The notes: generated by a model from the letters alone, not told the origin. Positions 52,794 to 61,735 are shown, counted from the first letter of the stretch. The stretch is DNA of 64,000 nt from Streptomyces roseolilacinus (GCF_014649335.1 NZ_BMSV01000005.1:434001-498000), one strand, 5' to 3'. Numbers and translations: made by a program.

Positions 52794-52822
52794 AAGTTAG
52801 GAGTCCCTAAGTGGGGCGTCAA
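52794..52822 (-). promoter_or_regulatory. Promoter with operator-like dyad
   Basis: TTGACG (52817-52822) and TAACTT (52794-52799) are 17 bases apart on the minus strand. TTAGG-N4-CCTAA (52797-52810) lies over the spacer and -10, as expected for a repressor site. A start near 52787 gives a leader of about 40 bases. Confidence 0.7.
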
Positions 52823-53845
52823 GGGCTCCTTCGGTAGTGATATGTGATGACTAATTATTTCGGTTTTGCGGGCTCCGGTCCGGTCGGATCCGGAGGCTCG
52901 CTTCCCGTCTCCGGCGGCCGGTGCCCTGCCGCGAGGCGCACCGGTCGAAGAGCGTTTTCCGGTCCGCCGCCCGGGCGGGCCGGACGCGCCGGTCCCGGCC
53001 GGATCGGACCGAGCGGGAAGGGGACGGGCCCAGGGGGATCGGCGGGTTCCGGCGCCCCGATCGTCCGAGGCCGCGTCTCGCGTGTGCCGGCCGGGCCCAC
53101 GGGGCCGAACCGGAAGGGCCGGGACCGCGATGGCGTGGGCGGGTTCGCTGCCACCGGGCAGCGGGCGGTCACTGGGCGGACCGGCCCGCCGGGGCGCGAG
53201 GGCCGGCGCGTCGCGCCCCGGCGGGCCCGGACGGCGTCCCGGACAAGGCGCTGACCAGGCCGGACAAGCGGCCACTGTCCGGGACAGCCGCAAACCGTTG
53301 CTCCGGCTCGACCGATGTCGGCACGCTCGATGCGGCAGGGGTCCGGGCCGGGACCGGGTGGTGTCCGGCTCCGGGTGACGTACGTCGGCGAGCCCCGAAC
53401 CGGCGGTGCCGGCCGGCCCGGCCCGGGTCTGGTGCGGCGTCGCCGGGCGGAGCCGGGGGCACCTCGTGCGCGAGCCGGGTGGTGAGCGTCGCGACCGGCC
53501 GTCGGAGCGGGGAGAGTGCCGTCGCGTGCTCGTACGCGGGGCGAGGGAGGGGACTTCACCCTCCTGCCGGGAGGCGGGTTCCCGCGTACCCGTCGTGCCG
53601 TCGCGACCGCGGCCGTCGGCACCGCAGCCGTACGGGCGCGTCGGCCGATCGACCGCCCGGCCCGGGTGGGGCATCCGTGAATCCCGGCCGCGGCTCCCGT
53701 CCCCGGTGGATGCGGGCCGTCGACGCGTCGGGCGGGTGGGCCTCCCGCGGGCCGTGGACACCGCGCGCCGCCGCCTCCGGGGCCACGGACTCCGACGCCC
53801 GTCGACCGGGCCGCGCCCCATGGATCGCACACCGGAGAAGGACAG
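52823..53845. other. 1 kb divergent intergenic region
   Basis: Apart from AT-rich sequence at 52840-52865 (near GATGACTAATTATTTCGG) no gene, repeat or RNA is seen. Long open frames on both strands have random Pro/Gly/Arg composition. Confidence 0.5.
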
Positions 53846-54832
53846 ATGATCATTTCCGAGTTCTCGAGTGGTCACCTGACGGGTGACGACCAGATCGCCT
53901 ACTGGGAAGACGTCGGGGCGCGATCGGCGATGGCCGCTCGGCTCACGCCCGTGGCCGGGGACGGCCTCACGGCCCACTGCAGGATCCTCGATCTGGGGCG
54001 CCTCCAGGTCTTCGTCCAGAGCTACCCCGCACTGTCCGCGCACCGGAGCGCGACCATGGTGCGGCAGAGCGATCCGGAGGTCCTCCACCTGTGGCTCACG
54101 GCCGGGGGCGGCCTGAGCATCAGCCAGGGCCGGGAGGAACTGACGGCCGCGGAAGGGGACTTCGTCGTGTACGACTCCTCCGGCCCCCTGCGGGGCAGAC
54201 ACACACCGAGCGAGCAGGCGGGTGCCTCCCTGATGATCCAGGTACCCCGGGCCGAGCTCCCCCTGCCTCCCGCCGCCCTGGGCCCCGCCCGTCCCACCCG
54301 CATCTGCGGTCGCACAGGGGTCGGCGCCCTCCTCGGTTCGCACGTGCGAGAACTGGCCTCCCGTACGGAGGAGTTCGCCGGATCCGGATCCCCCTTCCTC
54401 GGCGACGCGACGCTTTCGCTCGTCACCGGCGCGCTGGCCCGGACCCGAGGAGTCGAGACGCGGCGGCTGCCGGAGCCGGCACGACAGTCGGTGCTGCGGG
54501 AGTGCGTCAAACGGTTCATCGGAAACCATCTCGGCGATCCGGAGCTGACACCGGCGCGCATAGCGGCGGCCCACCACATATCCCTCCGCTACCTGCACAA
54601 GCTCTTCGAGGACGAGGACCACACGGTCGCCGACCGGATCCGCACCCTCAGGCTCCGCATGATCCGTCACGACCTCTCCGACCCCGCTCTGGCCGCCCGT
54701 CCCGTCTACCGGGTCGCTGCCCGCTGGGGCCTGACGGATCCGACCTACGCGAGCAAGGCGTTCCGCGCCACGTTCGGACTCACCCCCTCCGAGCACCGCC
54801 GCCGAGTCCTCGGGAGCCGCGCCGTGCGCTGA
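53846..54832 (+). CDS. AraC-family transcription regulator
   Basis: The protein has 328 residues from ATG 53846, with GGAGAAGG upstream. The N-terminal two thirds is an AraC ligand-binding-like cupin domain (HLTGDDQIAYWEDVGARS, VLHLWLTAGGGLSISQGREE, LTAAEGDFVVYDSSGPLRG), of the kind seen in NtxR/FeaR-type regulators. The C-terminal DNA-binding domain has two helix-turn-helix units (ELTPARIAAAHHISLRYLHK and RVAARWGLTDPTYASKAFRA) and the conserved end FGLTPSEHRRRV. It is followed after 94 bases by a small secreted-protein gene on the same strand, which it may control. Confidence 0.88.
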   Translation: MIISEFSSGHLTGDDQIAYWEDVGARSAMAARLTPVAGDGLTAHCRILDLGRLQVFVQSYPALSAHRSATMVRQSDPEVLHLWLTAGGGLSISQGREELTAAEGDFVVYDSSGPLRGRHTPSEQAGASLMIQVPRAELPLPPAALGPARPTRICGRTGVGALLGSHVRELASRTEEFAGSGSPFLGDATLSLVTGALARTRGVETRRLPEPARQSVLRECVKRFIGNHLGDPELTPARIAAAHHISLRYLHKLFEDEDHTVADRIRTLRLRMIRHDLSDPALAARPVYRVAARWGLTDPTYASKAFRATFGLTPSEHRRRVLGSRAVR

Positions 54833-54926
54833 TCTCCAAGGCCCGTGCGCTGCCGTACCAGGGAACGGCGCGCTCCCTCGACATACTCGTTTCGTTCCCG
54901 CATCCCGATCGGCAAAGGAGTCCGCC

Positions 54927-55325
54927 GTGGCCTTCAACATCGCTCGCACGCTCGCCGTCACCGCCGCAGGGGCCGGCCTCGCCCTTTCCCTCGCCGTTCC
55001 CGCGCAGGCCGCCGGCGGCAGCTACAGCGTCAAGCTCGCCAACGGCTGCGGCTCCGCGTCCGGCACCTACCACTGGTACGCGACCGGTGTCTACGACGGC
55101 AAGCAGGCTTACAAGACGGACTGGGACTTCAACCTCAGGGACCTCTGCAGCACCAACGGCCGGGCCGTGAGCCTCTACACCAAGTACACCAAGTGGAACG
55201 GGTCCTCCTGGGTCAGCGACGGCAAGTACCACAAGATCGCCTCTGCGGGGAACGGATCCAACGTCGCCGACGTCCGGATCTTCCTGTGCGAGGTGGGCTA
55301 CCCCAGCACCTGCGTGAGCATTTGA
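54927..55325 (+). CDS. Small secreted protein with disulfide Cys
   Basis: The protein has 132 residues from GTG 54927, with AAAGGAG six bases upstream. A signal peptide (MAFNIARTLAVTAAGAGLAL, cut after AQA near residue 28) precedes a compact, aromatic- and Ser/Gly-rich domain. It has four Cys (NGCGSAS, LRDLCSTNG, FLCEVG, STCVSI), probably two disulfides. The alternating WYATGVYDGKQAYKTDWDFN and YTKYTKWNGSSWVSDGKYHK strands suggest a beta-sandwich of the lectin or inhibitor kind. No family is recognised. A hairpin follows at 55390. Confidence 0.75.
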   Translation: MAFNIARTLAVTAAGAGLALSLAVPAQAAGGSYSVKLANGCGSASGTYHWYATGVYDGKQAYKTDWDFNLRDLCSTNGRAVSLYTKYTKWNGSSWVSDGKYHKIASAGNGSNVADVRIFLCEVGYPSTCVSI

Positions 55326-55389
55326 CGGTCGGCCGCCACCGGCCACGCCCTCGGACCGGTCCGAACCCCTCGGGCGGTGTCCGGCGCCT

Positions 55390-55417
55390 GACGCCACGGG
55401 CTCCTGCCCGTGGCGTC
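55390..55417 (+). terminator. Hairpin after the secreted protein gene
   Basis: A perfect 12-bp stem (GACGCCACGGGC with GCCCGTGGCGTC) and loop TCCT lies 65 bases past the stop. The rest of 55326-55787 shows no gene. Confidence 0.7.
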
Positions 55418-55787
55418 TGCTCCCGTGGACGGCGCCGGACCGCGGCTCGGCCGCGTCCCGGACGGCTGGGACCGTCGCGCGGTGTCCGCGTACCGGTCGT
55501 CGCGACGGCCACCGGCTTCCGGCGGCCGGTCGCGTCGCGCCTCGTACACCGCGCGGGGCGGGAACGGCCCCCGGCCGATGCGATGAGCCGACGCCCGGAC
55601 CCCGCAGCCGTTCCGGCCCGACCCGGGGCCGTCGCCACCGGTTCGGCTCCCTGCCACCCCCGCGCGCCGTCACGGCTCCCGTCACCGCTCCCGGCGGCGC
55701 GCCCGCTCTCACGGCGCCCGCCCGGTCCGCGTCGGCCGCCGAGCGCGGCGGCCGACCGCCTCCGCCGCGCGGTCGTACGCTGGCCGG

Positions 55788-56333
55788 GTGCACAGTGTGG
55801 AGCTGCTGCCCGACGAGGCGACCGAGCGGGCCGTCCGCGACGTGTGGTCCCGCCTGATGCGGGCGGGCCTGCCCAGCCAGGCGACCCACCGGCACCCGAC
55901 GAACCGCCCGCACCTCACCCTCGCCACGTCGGACACGCTGACCCCCGGGGTCCGCGCACGGCTGGACGAGGCGCTCGCGGTCCTGCCGATCCCGCTGGTC
56001 CTCCGGGGAACCGTGCGGTTCACCGGCCGCACGCGGGTACTGGCCTGGGCCGTCCGGCGGGACGACGCCCTGCTGCGCCTGCACGAGGCGGTGTGGCGGG
56101 CACTGGGGGACACACCGACGGGCGGAGGCCTCAATCCGCTCCACGACCCCGCGCGGTGGAGCCCGCACATCACCCTCGGCCGTGGCCGCGACGTCGTCTG
56201 GCCCGTCGCGGACGACGGGCTGCTCCCCGCGGCGCCCGGCGCGCCACCGGGCGTCCTGGTGGGCCGGTGGGTCGGCGCCCGCACCTACGACTCGACGACC
56301 CGCACGACCGCCCGCCTGGGCCCACGCACCTGA
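55788..56333 (+). CDS. 2'-5' RNA ligase-like 2H phosphoesterase
   Basis: The protein has 181 residues from GTG 55788. Two HxT-type motifs define the 2H fold: NRPHLTLATSD near residue 44 and WSPHITLGRGRD near 128. Between them lies a strand-rich core (VLRGTVRFTGRTRVLAWAV). Such enzymes cut or form 2',5' or cyclic phosphodiester bonds in RNA or small nucleotides, as in ThpR. The actual substrate is unknown. No ribosome site of note precedes the start. It stands alone before an acetyltransferase-like gene on the same strand. Confidence 0.85.
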   Translation: MHSVELLPDEATERAVRDVWSRLMRAGLPSQATHRHPTNRPHLTLATSDTLTPGVRARLDEALAVLPIPLVLRGTVRFTGRTRVLAWAVRRDDALLRLHEAVWRALGDTPTGGGLNPLHDPARWSPHITLGRGRDVVWPVADDGLLPAAPGAPPGVLVGRWVGARTYDSTTRTTARLGPRT

Positions 56334-56536
56334 GGCCGGCGCGGACGCGGCGCCGGAACCCCGTCCGTCCCGCGTACGGGACGCCGCGCCACGGCCGGGA
56401 GGGCCACCGGCTCCCCCTCCGCACGGTCCGGGCCGGTCCGTCGTGCCGACGCGCGAGATCGACCGTCCCCGGCCGCGCGGGCGCCGGGGATCAAACCCTT
56501 TGGTGCGGCGGACTCCGCCGTGGTTGGCTCGCGCCC

Positions 56537-57034
56537 ATGACTTGGCTGCCACATGACTTCGTCCACCCCCTCCACGTCGACATACCCGGCGTGGACCACC
56601 GGCTGCGTCCGATCAGCGGCGCGGACGCGCCGCTCGACTACCCCGCGGTGATGGGCTCACGGGAGCGGCTGTGGTCGATCTTCGGTGCCGCCTGGGGCTG
56701 GCCGTCGGCCACGATGTCGTACGAGGCGAACCGTGCGGACCTGGAACGGCACGCCAGGGAGATCGAGGCGCACCAGTCGTTCAACTACACCGTCGAGAAC
56801 GCCGACCGCACCGCCCTGCGCGGCTGCGTCTACATCGACCCGCCGGAGAAGCGGGGAGCCGACGCCGAGATCTCCTGGTGGGTGGTGGACGAGGAGGTGG
56901 GCGGTGCGCTGGAACGGGCGCTGGACGCGTTCGTACCGCGCTGGATCGCCGAGGACTGGCCGTTCGAACGGCCCCGGTTCATCGGACGGGACCTGACGTG
57001 GGAGGAGTGGCTGCGGCTGCCGGACCCCGCGTGA
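56537..57034 (+). CDS. GNAT-like N-acetyltransferase domain protein
   Basis: The protein has 165 residues from ATG 56537. It begins DFVHPLHVDIPGVDHRLRPI, and the core has EAHQSFNYTVENADRTALRG, CVYIDPPEKRGADAEISWWV and the helix VDEEVGGALERALDAFVPRW. The beta-bulge segment (CVYIDPP then AEISWWV) fits the GNAT fold, but the usual acetyl-CoA loop RxxGxG is not evident. It may be a diverged or non-canonical member. It ends FIGRDLTWEEWLRLPDPA. The function is unknown. There is no clear ribosome site. Confidence 0.65.
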   Translation: MTWLPHDFVHPLHVDIPGVDHRLRPISGADAPLDYPAVMGSRERLWSIFGAAWGWPSATMSYEANRADLERHAREIEAHQSFNYTVENADRTALRGCVYIDPPEKRGADAEISWWVVDEEVGGALERALDAFVPRWIAEDWPFERPRFIGRDLTWEEWLRLPDPA

Positions 57035-57136
57035 GCGGCGGCCGCCGAACCACCGCGTGAGGGGAGGCCCGCCGGACGGGTGGCCGGGGCCCGCCGAGCC
57101 CCGCCCCCTGCGCGCTCCCCTTCCCGCAGGACGGAC

Positions 57137-57190
57137 AGGGGGTACGCCGCGCGGCGCGGGGGCCTCCTCCGCCCCGGCGCGGTACCCCCT
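57137..57190. terminator. Imperfect inverted repeat between convergent genes
   Basis: AGGGGGTAC near 57137 pairs with GTACCCCCT near 57182-57190, with GC-rich inner pairs. It lies six bases from the oxidoreductase stop. Confidence 0.45.
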
Positions 57191-57195
57191 CCGCG

Positions 57196-57792
57196 TCAGG
57201 CCAGCAGCGCGGCGGCGTGCTGACGTGCCTGGTCCAGCCAGGAGGCGCGGGTCTCGTCGGAGGAGTCGGTGACCGTGCGGAAGACGACCCGGCGGACGTC
57301 GGTGACCCCCACGTACGGCAGGACGCACGCCGACCAGATGCGGTGCAGGGGGTCCCCGAACTCGGCCTCCTCGCGGTCGGCGGGGGTGTCGGAGGTGTTC
57401 AGGACGAGGGCCCGGCCGGCCTTCAGCAGCCCCTCGGGCTCTCCCTCCGCGGTTCCCAGCTTGTAGGCGACGCCGGGCACCATCACACGCTGCACCCAGC
57501 CCGCCAGGACGGCCGGTGGCATGCCCCACCAGTTCGGGTGGACGAACACCATGGCGTCGAGGGAGGCCACCTCCGCCCGGTGCAGTTCCACCTGCGGGTC
57601 GTGGGCGCCCGCGACGGCCCCGACCGTCCCCGTCTCGTCGGCGGACAGCCCGGGCGCGAACCCCTCGGCGCACAGGTCGTGCGCGAGGACCTCGCACCCC
57701 AGGTCGCGCAGGTGCCGCACGACGGCATCGGACAGCGCGTGGTTGAAGCTGCCGGGCCGCGGGTGCGCGAGGTAGACCCCTATGCGCGTCAT
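57196..57792 (-). CDS. NAD(P)H oxidoreductase, flavodoxin-fold (KefF/MdaB-like)
   Basis: The protein has 198 residues from ATG 57792, with GGGGAGG four bases upstream; a longer frame from 57810 is less likely. The flavin site appears as VYLAHPRPGSFNHALSDAVV and MVFVHPNWWGMPPAVLAGWV, the two FMN/FAD-contact loops of the family. VMVPGVAYKLGTAEGEPEGL and ALVLNTSDTPADREEAEFGD follow. It reduces quinones or other acceptors with two electrons, probably protecting from toxic quinones. It lies divergent from the ECF41 sigma gene; a link between the two is possible but not shown. Confidence 0.85.
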   Translation of the reverse strand: MTRIGVYLAHPRPGSFNHALSDAVVRHLRDLGCEVLAHDLCAEGFAPGLSADETGTVGAVAGAHDPQVELHRAEVASLDAMVFVHPNWWGMPPAVLAGWVQRVMVPGVAYKLGTAEGEPEGLLKAGRALVLNTSDTPADREEAEFGDPLHRIWSACVLPYVGVTDVRRVVFRTVTDSSDETRASWLDQARQHAAALLA

Positions 57793-58130
57793 TCGTCCTC
57801 CCCAGGACATCGGTCGTCGCCGGCCACGGGGGTCCGCGATCGCCCCCGCCCGGCTCGGTTGGTCATCATGGTCGGTGAGGCGCCGCCCACGGAACCGGAT
57901 GTCAGGATCCGGACGGGAACGGCCGGCCGCCGTGACCCGCCGCCACAGGACGCCCGCGGCCTGCGGCCGATGCGCCGGAGCCGCCGGACGGGCCCCATGG
58001 GGCGGTCACCGGGAGCCCCCGCACCGGGGGAGGGCCTTCGGGTACGGCTCGAAGCGCCACCGGTCCGGGCCCCGCCGGGCGCACGCCCCGTGAAGCACGG
58101 GAGCGCCCCGAGTCTCCCGCGCTGCCCGGC

Positions 58131-58136
58131 TAGGAT
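58131..58136 (+). promoter_or_regulatory. TAGGAT -10 element for a leaderless sigJ transcript
   Basis: TAGGAT ends seven bases before ATG 58144, the distance seen in leaderless Streptomyces genes, and no Shine-Dalgarno is present. No good -35 was found. The remainder of 57793-58143 has no gene. Confidence 0.45.
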
Positions 58137-58143
58137 CCTGGCC

Positions 58144-59088
58144 ATGCCGCTGACCATGAAGGACGTGGACCGGTTCGAGGCCGAGAGGCCCCGCCTGGAG
58201 GCCATCGCCTATCGCCTCCTCGGCTCCGCGAGCGAGGCCGAGGACGCCGTACAGGAGACCTTCCTGCGCTGGCAGGCCGCCGACGTCGAGCACGTCGAGG
58301 TACCCGGGGCCTGGCTGACGAAGGTGCTCACCAACCTGTGCCTCAACCAGCTCACCTCGGCCCGCGCGCGGCGCGAGACCTACGTGGGCCAGTGGCTCCC
58401 CGAACCGCTGCTCGGCGGGGACCCCATGCTCGGCCCGGCCGACACCGCCGAGCAGCGCGAGTCGGTGTCGTACGCGGTCCTCACCCTCATGGAGCGGCTG
58501 ACCCCCAACGAGCGGGCGGTGTACGTGCTGCGGGAGGCGTTCGACTACCCGCACCGGGAGATCGCCGAGATCCTCGGCGTCACCGAGGCCGCCAGCCAGC
58601 AGATCCTCCACCGCGCCAAGAAGCACATCACGGACGGCAAGACCCGCACCGAGATCGACGAGGCCGCCACCCGGCGGATCGTCGAGGAGTTCCTGGCGGC
58701 CGCCACCAGCGGGAGGACCGAGCCGCTCGTGCGGCTGCTCACCGTCGACGTCACCTCGGTCGGTGACGGCGGAGGGAAGGTCCCGGCCCGCACCAAGCCG
58801 TTCGAGGGCGCCCTCGCGGTCGCGAAGTTCCTGCGGGGTCTGTTCAAACCCGCTCGGTCCAAGCGTGCCCTGGCCGGCGGCTCGCCCGGCATCCACGTCA
58901 CGACCGCCAACGGCGGACCCGCCGTCGTGGCGGTCCTCGACGGCCGGGTCATCGGCGTCATGTGCCTGGAGATCACCGCCGAGGGCGTCGCCGCGGTGCG
59001 CAGCCAGGTCAACCCCGACAAGCTCGGACGCGCGACCGAGGCGTGGGCGGCCACCGAGCACGGAGAGCCCCTGTTCCACGCCTTCTGA
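58144..59088 (+). CDS. sigJ: ECF41-type RNA polymerase sigma factor
   Basis: The protein has 314 residues, longer than simple ECF factors. Region 2 is ERPRLEAIAYRLLGSASEAE then DAVQETFLRWQAADVEHVEV. Region 4 is LTPNERAVYVLREAFDYPHR with EIAEILGVTEAASQQILHRA. From about residue 195 a SnoaL-like C-terminal domain follows (RIVEEFLAAATSGRTEPLVR, then PAVVAVLDGRVIGVMCLEIT). In ECF41 factors this domain regulates the sigma in cis, replacing an anti-sigma factor. ECF41 genes sit beside a carboxymuconolactone decarboxylase, oxidoreductase or epimerase; the FAD oxidoreductase 113 bases downstream fits. The signal is unknown. Confidence 0.92.
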   Translation: MPLTMKDVDRFEAERPRLEAIAYRLLGSASEAEDAVQETFLRWQAADVEHVEVPGAWLTKVLTNLCLNQLTSARARRETYVGQWLPEPLLGGDPMLGPADTAEQRESVSYAVLTLMERLTPNERAVYVLREAFDYPHREIAEILGVTEAASQQILHRAKKHITDGKTRTEIDEAATRRIVEEFLAAATSGRTEPLVRLLTVDVTSVGDGGGKVPARTKPFEGALAVAKFLRGLFKPARSKRALAGGSPGIHVTTANGGPAVVAVLDGRVIGVMCLEITAEGVAAVRSQVNPDKLGRATEAWAATEHGEPLFHAF

Positions 59089-59115
59089 CCAGGGCGTGAG
59101 CGCTTCCGGCCGTAC

Positions 59116-59131
59116 TGTGAGCCGCTTCACA
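59116..59131 (+). promoter_or_regulatory. CRP-like palindrome upstream of the oxidoreductase gene
   Basis: TGTGAGCCGCTTCACA is TGTGA-N6-TCACA, the classical CRP-type inverted repeat. It overlaps a possible ECF41-like promoter, TGTGAGC (59116-59122) with CGTC (59141-59144), though this departs from the TGTCACA consensus. It lies 71 bases before the oxidoreductase ATG. Confidence 0.45.
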
Positions 59132-59201
59132 TCGTGTTCCCGTCAGGAAACGGCGGGCTGCCCGGTTCAAGGGGTGGAACCGCGCAGACAGGAGCAGGGA
59201 A

Positions 59202-60401
59202 ATGCAGCATCGCATCATCGTCCTCGGCGCCGGATACACCGGAGCCGTCGCGGCCGGCCGCCTCGCCAGGCGGCTGCACCGCGACGACGTCGCCGTCACC
59301 CTCGTCAACGCCGAGCCCGACTTCGTCGAGCGCGTCCGGATGCACGAACTCGCGGTCGGCCGGGACCTGAGGCCCCGGCCCTTCGGCGAGATGTTCGCGG
59401 GCACCGGCGTCGAGCTGAGGCTCGGGAAGGTCACCGGAGTCGACGCGGACCGCAGGACCGTCACCGTCGTCGACGCGGACGGCGACGCCGGGGAGTGCGG
59501 TTACGACACCCTCGTCTACGCCCTCGGCAGCGGCTGGGACGACCAGGGCGTCCCCGGCACCGCCGAGCACGCCCACGAGATCGCGAGCCGGCCCGGAGCG
59601 CTCCGGCTGCGCGGGCGTCTGGCGGAGCTGGGGGCCGGACAGTCCGTGGTCGTCGTGGGCGGCGGCCTCACCGGTCTGGAGGCCGCGACCGAGATCGCCG
59701 AGGCCCGCCCGGACCTCGCCGTCACCCTCGCCGCCCGCGACGGCCTCGGCGACTGGCTCTCGGACAGGGGCCGCGGGCACCTGCGGAGGGTCCTCGGCAA
59801 GCTCGGCGTCACCGTGCACGAGCACACCGCCGTCACCGGCGTCGGGGCCGACCGCGTCACCACTGCCGACGGCAGGACCCTCCCGGCCGCGGTCACCGTG
59901 TGGACCACCGGCTTCGCGGTCCACCCGATCGCGCGGAACACCACCCTGGAGACCACCGGAACGGGCCGGATCGTGGTCGACGGGACCATGCGCTCGGTCT
60001 CGCACCCGGACGTGTACGCCGTCGGGGACGCGGCCTCGGCGACGGGCCCCGGCGGCAAGCCGCTGCGGATGTCGTGCGCCTCGGGCGTCCCCACCGCATG
60101 GCAGGCCGCCGACGCCATCGCGGCGCGCCTGACCGGCGGGAAGCTCCCGAACACACCGATCCGCTACTTCAACCAGTGCATCTCGCTGGGCCGCCGGGAG
60201 GGCCTGATCCAGTACGTCACCGCCGACGACCGGGCCGTCAGCGCGGCCCTGACCGGCCGGCTCGCCGCCGCCTACAAGGAACTGGTCTGCAAGGGCGCGG
60301 CCTGGGGCGTCGCCAACCCGCTCCTCGGCCTGCCGGCCCGGCGCCGCCGCGTCGTACGGGAGGCGGCCCGGACGGGCCCGGCCGCCAAGGCGTCGGCCTG
60401 A
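59202..60401 (+). CDS. FAD-dependent NAD(P)H oxidoreductase, ECF41 partner
   Basis: The protein has 399 residues from ATG 59202. The FAD site is IIVLGAGYTGAVAAGRLARR, the NAD(P)H site VVVVGGGLTGLEAATEIAEA, and the late FAD motif HPDVYAVGDAASATGP. The layout is that of type II NADH dehydrogenases and related quinone or ferredoxin reductases. The end (CKGAAWGVANPLLGLPARRR) is basic and may touch the membrane. Genes of this kind are the oxidoreductase partner of ECF41 sigma factors and usually their main target. The function is not known. Confidence 0.88.
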   Translation: MQHRIIVLGAGYTGAVAAGRLARRLHRDDVAVTLVNAEPDFVERVRMHELAVGRDLRPRPFGEMFAGTGVELRLGKVTGVDADRRTVTVVDADGDAGECGYDTLVYALGSGWDDQGVPGTAEHAHEIASRPGALRLRGRLAELGAGQSVVVVGGGLTGLEAATEIAEARPDLAVTLAARDGLGDWLSDRGRGHLRRVLGKLGVTVHEHTAVTGVGADRVTTADGRTLPAAVTVWTTGFAVHPIARNTTLETTGTGRIVVDGTMRSVSHPDVYAVGDAASATGPGGKPLRMSCASGVPTAWQAADAIAARLTGGKLPNTPIRYFNQCISLGRREGLIQYVTADDRAVSAALTGRLAAAYKELVCKGAAWGVANPLLGLPARRRRVVREAARTGPAAKASA

Positions 60402-60716
60402 CGCGCACGGTGCGGCGGGCGCCCACGACGCGGGTGCCCGCCGCACCGCCGACCGGGAGCCCCGCCTGCCGCCGCAGGTGACGGGTGGCCTCTTCTGCCG
60501 TCGTACGTAGGGGTTTTGACGAGCCGTCACGGACTCGGTGTGCCGCCCGCAAGGCCGGCGTCGCGAGGTGCGTGTCGCGCCGCGCGCGCGTCGCGCCGAT
60601 CGGGTCGTACGAGGTGGTGGGGACCCTGCCGTCCTCGGCCCGCTCGCGGTAGGGAGCGGGCCCGAAGCGGAAGCGGACGGCGGGCGCACGCAGGGCGGCG
60701 GTGGGCCCGGACGAGC

Positions 60717-60750
60717 GCGGGCTCCCTCCGTCCGTGGGGAGGGAGCCCGC
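60717..60750. terminator. Hairpin in the convergent gap
   Basis: GCGGGCTCCCTCC (60717-60729) pairs perfectly with GGAGGGAGCCCGC (60738-60750). It lies between the oxidoreductase (plus) and DUF4190 (minus) genes. The rest of 60402-60824 has no gene. Confidence 0.7.
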
Positions 60751-60824
60751 GTGCGTGGTCGCCGTTCCGACGCTGCCGACGACCGTCCCGTCCGTCGTGG
60801 TGCGGTCGTGCCGGCGTCGACGGG

Positions 60825-61238
60825 TCAGTCGTTCGTCTCCTTGTCGAAGTCGTCCTCGCACGCCTCGCGCGCGCTCTGCGTCTTGGCGTGCTCGACGCAG
60901 TCGTTGAAGTCCTTGAACTCGCTCGAGTTGACGAGCGACGCACCGATCGCGAGGATCACGACGGACGCGATCAGCCCCAGCGCGCCGAGTACCGCGCCGA
61001 TGACCGACATCTTCCCGTGCGGCGCCCGGCCCCCGCGTGCCTTGCGCGCGCCGACGACGCCGAGGACCACGGCCGCCAGGCCCAGCGCGATGCCGCCGAA
61101 GACGGTCCAGAAGAGGAGCAGCGCCGCGATGCCGAGGACGAGCGCGGCGATCGCCGGTCCGTTGCTCCGCTTCACCTCCGTGTCCGTGTGCGGTCGCGCG
61201 TAATCGTCCGGCGTCTGAGGCTGGTTGGAGAGGGACAT
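60825..61238 (-). CDS. DUF4190 membrane protein
   Basis: The protein has 137 residues from ATG 61238. A hydrophilic N-terminus (SLSNQPQTPDDYARPHTDTE) precedes helix 1 (GPAIAALVLGIAALLLFW) and helix 2 (GGIALGLAAVVLGVVGAR), the DUF4190 pair. A basic loop ARKARGGRAPHGKM and helix 3 (VIGAVLGALGLIASVVILAI) come next. The last 35 residues (EFKDFNDCVEHAKTQSAREA and following) are charged, with two Cys, and lie on the far side of the membrane. The family is widespread in actinobacteria with no known function. The ribosome site is weak (AGAAGAG). It is divergent from the radical SAM gene. Confidence 0.82.
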   Translation of the reverse strand: MSLSNQPQTPDDYARPHTDTEVKRSNGPAIAALVLGIAALLLFWTVFGGIALGLAAVVLGVVGARKARGGRAPHGKMSVIGAVLGALGLIASVVILAIGASLVNSSEFKDFNDCVEHAKTQSAREACEDDFDKETND

Positions 61239-61403
61239 GCCATCACACTCTTCTCTGTTCCGTCGCAACGGGCTGCCATGCGCGCTCCCTTGTGCCCCGG
61301 TACCGGCGACGTATGTCCGCGCCGCTCCGGTACGGCCGCAACGGCTCCCGCGCTCCCTCCCCCCGCCGCGTCCGTCCACCCCGGCGCTACGGCGGGCCGA
61401 CCC

Positions 61404-61448
61404 GCGACGGACGGAAGCGCGACGGACCGAGGCGCGACGGACGGAGGC
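61404..61448. repeat. Three tandem 15-base repeats
   Basis: The unit GCGACGGACSGARGC occurs three times at 61404-61418, 61419-61433 and 61434-61448 with two variable positions. It runs straight into the long inverted repeat at 61448. It lies in the divergent gap 61239-61735, which has no gene. Confidence 0.75.
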
Positions 61449-61509
61449 GCGCGGCGGTCGTCCGTCCGGCCGGGGCCCGGCCACCGGCCGGACGGACGAC
61501 CGCCGCGCG
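61448..61509. repeat. Perfect 26-bp inverted repeat in a divergent promoter region
   Basis: Bases 61448-61473 are exactly complementary to 61484-61509 with ten loop bases, the longest perfect stem in the window. It lies between two divergent genes, not behind a gene, so simple termination does not explain it. It could be in the 5' leader of the radical SAM gene, 227 bases before its start. Confidence 0.8.
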
Positions 61510-61735
61510 GGCCGTCCGCCGGCGGGCCACGTGCGGGGACGGCCGCCGGGGGCGCCGGAGCACCCAGACGGACCTCCCCACCCAGGCGGACCGCCCCACC
61601 CGGGGCACCATGCCGGACACCGTGGCCGATTTCGTACCATAGAGGAGGCGCGCCCGTCGGGGCGCGAGCACGGGCGGGCCGCTCCGGCGGCGACCGTGCG
61701 TCCTGTCCCTCCCCGTCCGGCATCGGAGCTCCCAG

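Noticed and set aside
52855..53853. Long frames on both strands in the 1 kb gap before the AraC gene
   Set aside because: Pro/Gly/Arg-rich random composition, no ribosome site, no domain; treated as noncoding.
61404..61448. CRISPR-like array
   Set aside because: Only three contiguous 15-base units without spacers, and no cas genes.
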